DNA of 7,173 nt from CAZMLC01 sp964567125. GTDB taxonomy: Bacteria > Verrucomicrobiota > Kiritimatiellia > RFP12 > UBA1067. The stretch spans positions 1-7,173 of the forward strand of contig CAZMLC010000105.1 of assembly GCA_964567125.1 (NCBI GenBank). The letters are read 5' to 3'. Positions 6,842 to 7,173 of the stretch are shown piece by piece. A program made the translations under genes and the position numbers. Positions within the stretch are counted from its first letter, which is position 1, and every line of letters starts with the position of its first letter. The notes beneath the pieces are model-generated. The model did no database searches, had not been told where the DNA came from, and saw only the letters and a list, made by a program, of their open reading frames with translations.

Positions 6842-7123
6842 ATGGATTGTGCAGCGCAGAATAGAATCGGCAAGATGGGTTTAGCCATCGCCGCAGCACC
6901 GTGGCTAGCCTACGCTATTGTGACAATCTGTGCGCTCGCGGGGCTCCCGGGATTCAGCTGAGGATCCCCTCTTGGATCCCTGGTAGGGATCCTCATTATT
7001 GCAGCACCGCCGTTTGCGCTGGTAGTCAGTATTGCCGGTCTTATCAAGGATCAGCGAAAGGGCCATGCGACTGCGGGCTTCTTGCTTGCCGCATTCACCT
7101 GCAGTCTCTGGTTTCTTTTTTGA
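6842..7123 (+). pseudogene. Small three-helix membrane protein gene interrupted by one in-frame TGA (pseudogene or recoded)
   Basis: The ATG at 6842 follows GAGGA (6829-6833) at good spacing. The first 39 codons give MDCAAQNRIGKMGLAIAAAP and a first membrane helix (about residues 13-36), then TGA at 6959-6961. The same frame continues for 53 sense codons to a second TGA at 7121-7123. It encodes a second helix (about 47-68), the polar loop KDQRKGH (69-75) and a third helix (75-93). The layout, including the GLIKDQRKG...AG pattern, resembles small DUF4190-like bacterial membrane proteins of about 90-100 aa, so the two halves look like one gene. The second half has no ATG or GTG and only a late TTG (7082), so independent translation is unlikely. 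Either a nonsense mutation has killed the gene or the UGA is read through. The family assignment is by pattern only. TGA is an ordinary stop in the neighbouring genes. Confidence 0.55.
6959..6995 (+). repeat. Nested inverted repeats with three GGATCC copies, beginning at the in-frame TGA
   Basis: GGATCC occurs at 6962-6967, 6974-6979 and 6987-6992. Two mutually exclusive hairpins result. In the first, GGATCCCT (6974-6981) pairs with AGGGATCC (6985-6992) around a 3-nt GGT loop. In the second, the stop codon itself is in the stem: TGAGGATCCC (6959-6968) pairs with GGGATCCTCA (6986-6995), 10 bp around a 17-nt loop. The first hairpin's apical loop begins 20 nt after the TGA and has G first, a geometry like bacterial SECIS elements. 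A chance palindrome cluster is also possible. Confidence 0.5.
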
Positions 7124-7133
7124 TAGCGCCACT

Positions 7134-7173
7134 TAAAAAATAAAAAAAAGCCGCTGACATCGCTGTCAGCGGC
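7134..7173 (-). terminator. Intrinsic terminator with GCGA tetraloop, minus orientation
   Basis: GCCGCTGACA (7150-7159) pairs perfectly with TGTCAGCGGC (7164-7173), 10 bp. Read on the minus strand the loop is GCGA, a stable GNRA tetraloop, and the stem is followed by eight U, one A and six U. It would end a minus-strand transcript entering from beyond the right edge, and it also isolates the operon from that transcript. On the plus strand it lies 26 nt after the small ORF and could act there too, but any plus-strand U-tract is outside the window. Confidence 0.85.

Noticed and set aside
6658..6888. 76-codon minus-strand open frame upstream of the operon promoter
   Set aside because: There is no ribosome site before its ATG, no recognisable family, and its 3' end runs into the predicted -35 box of the operon. 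It also overlaps the better-supported plus-strand membrane frame.
6901..7143. 80-codon plus-strand frame overlapping the interrupted membrane gene
   Set aside because: It lacks a ribosome site and its sequence is not membrane-like or otherwise recognisable. The 6842 frame has a ribosome site and a coherent helix-loop-helix pattern.

Overview
This 7.2 kb bacterial window is dominated by one four-gene, minus-strand operon for breaking down an N-acetylhexosamine-containing glycan. The sequence is GC-rich, has clear Shine-Dalgarno sites (AAGGAGG before the second gene), and pairs exported beta-helix and DUF4091/GH123-like proteins with a NagA-type deacetylase. Such family combinations are common in the PVC group (Kiritimatiellota, Lentisphaerota, Verrucomicrobiota, Planctomycetota). 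That placement is inference from family content; no phylogenetic marker lies in the window.

Layout in transcription order, right to left. A sigma70-like promoter (-35 TTGGCA at 6662-6667, -10 TATTAT at 6638-6643) overlaps a perfect 10-bp palindrome at 6631-6640 that looks like an operator. Then come: (1) a 288-aa exported beta-sandwich protein with no recognised catalytic domain (5726-6592); (2) a 759-aa exported GH123/DUF4091-like hydrolase with an Asp-Glu pair (3450-5729), overlapping gene 1 by ATGA; (3) a cytoplasmic N-acetylglucosamine-6-phosphate deacetylase (NagA family, 2279-3439), 10 nt downstream; (4) a 725-aa exported right-handed beta-helix protein, possibly GH141-like (77-2254), 24 nt downstream. 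No terminator separates them. The likely logic is that genes 1, 2 and 4 bind and cleave a glycan outside the cytoplasm, and NagA deacetylates the imported, phosphorylated amino sugar. Transporter, kinase, NagB-type deaminase and regulator are not in the window.

The left edge (1-55), just past the end of the operon, is a compact array of 9-nt units (GGGAATACT type) in inverted orientation around a 9-nt spacer, all in strict 9-nt phase. It continues off the window.

The right part (6593-7173) is separate. After a 249-nt divergent intergenic region there is a plus-strand reading frame for a small three-helix membrane protein (6842-7123), interrupted by one in-frame TGA at 6959-6961. The frame stays open and membrane-like on both sides, the second half has no ordinary start near its beginning, and two alternative hairpins built from three GGATCC copies sit at or directly after the TGA. 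This is either a pseudogene or a UGA-recoding candidate. The window ends in a terminator hairpin with a GCGA tetraloop and U-tract in the minus orientation, presumably serving a minus-strand gene beyond the right edge.
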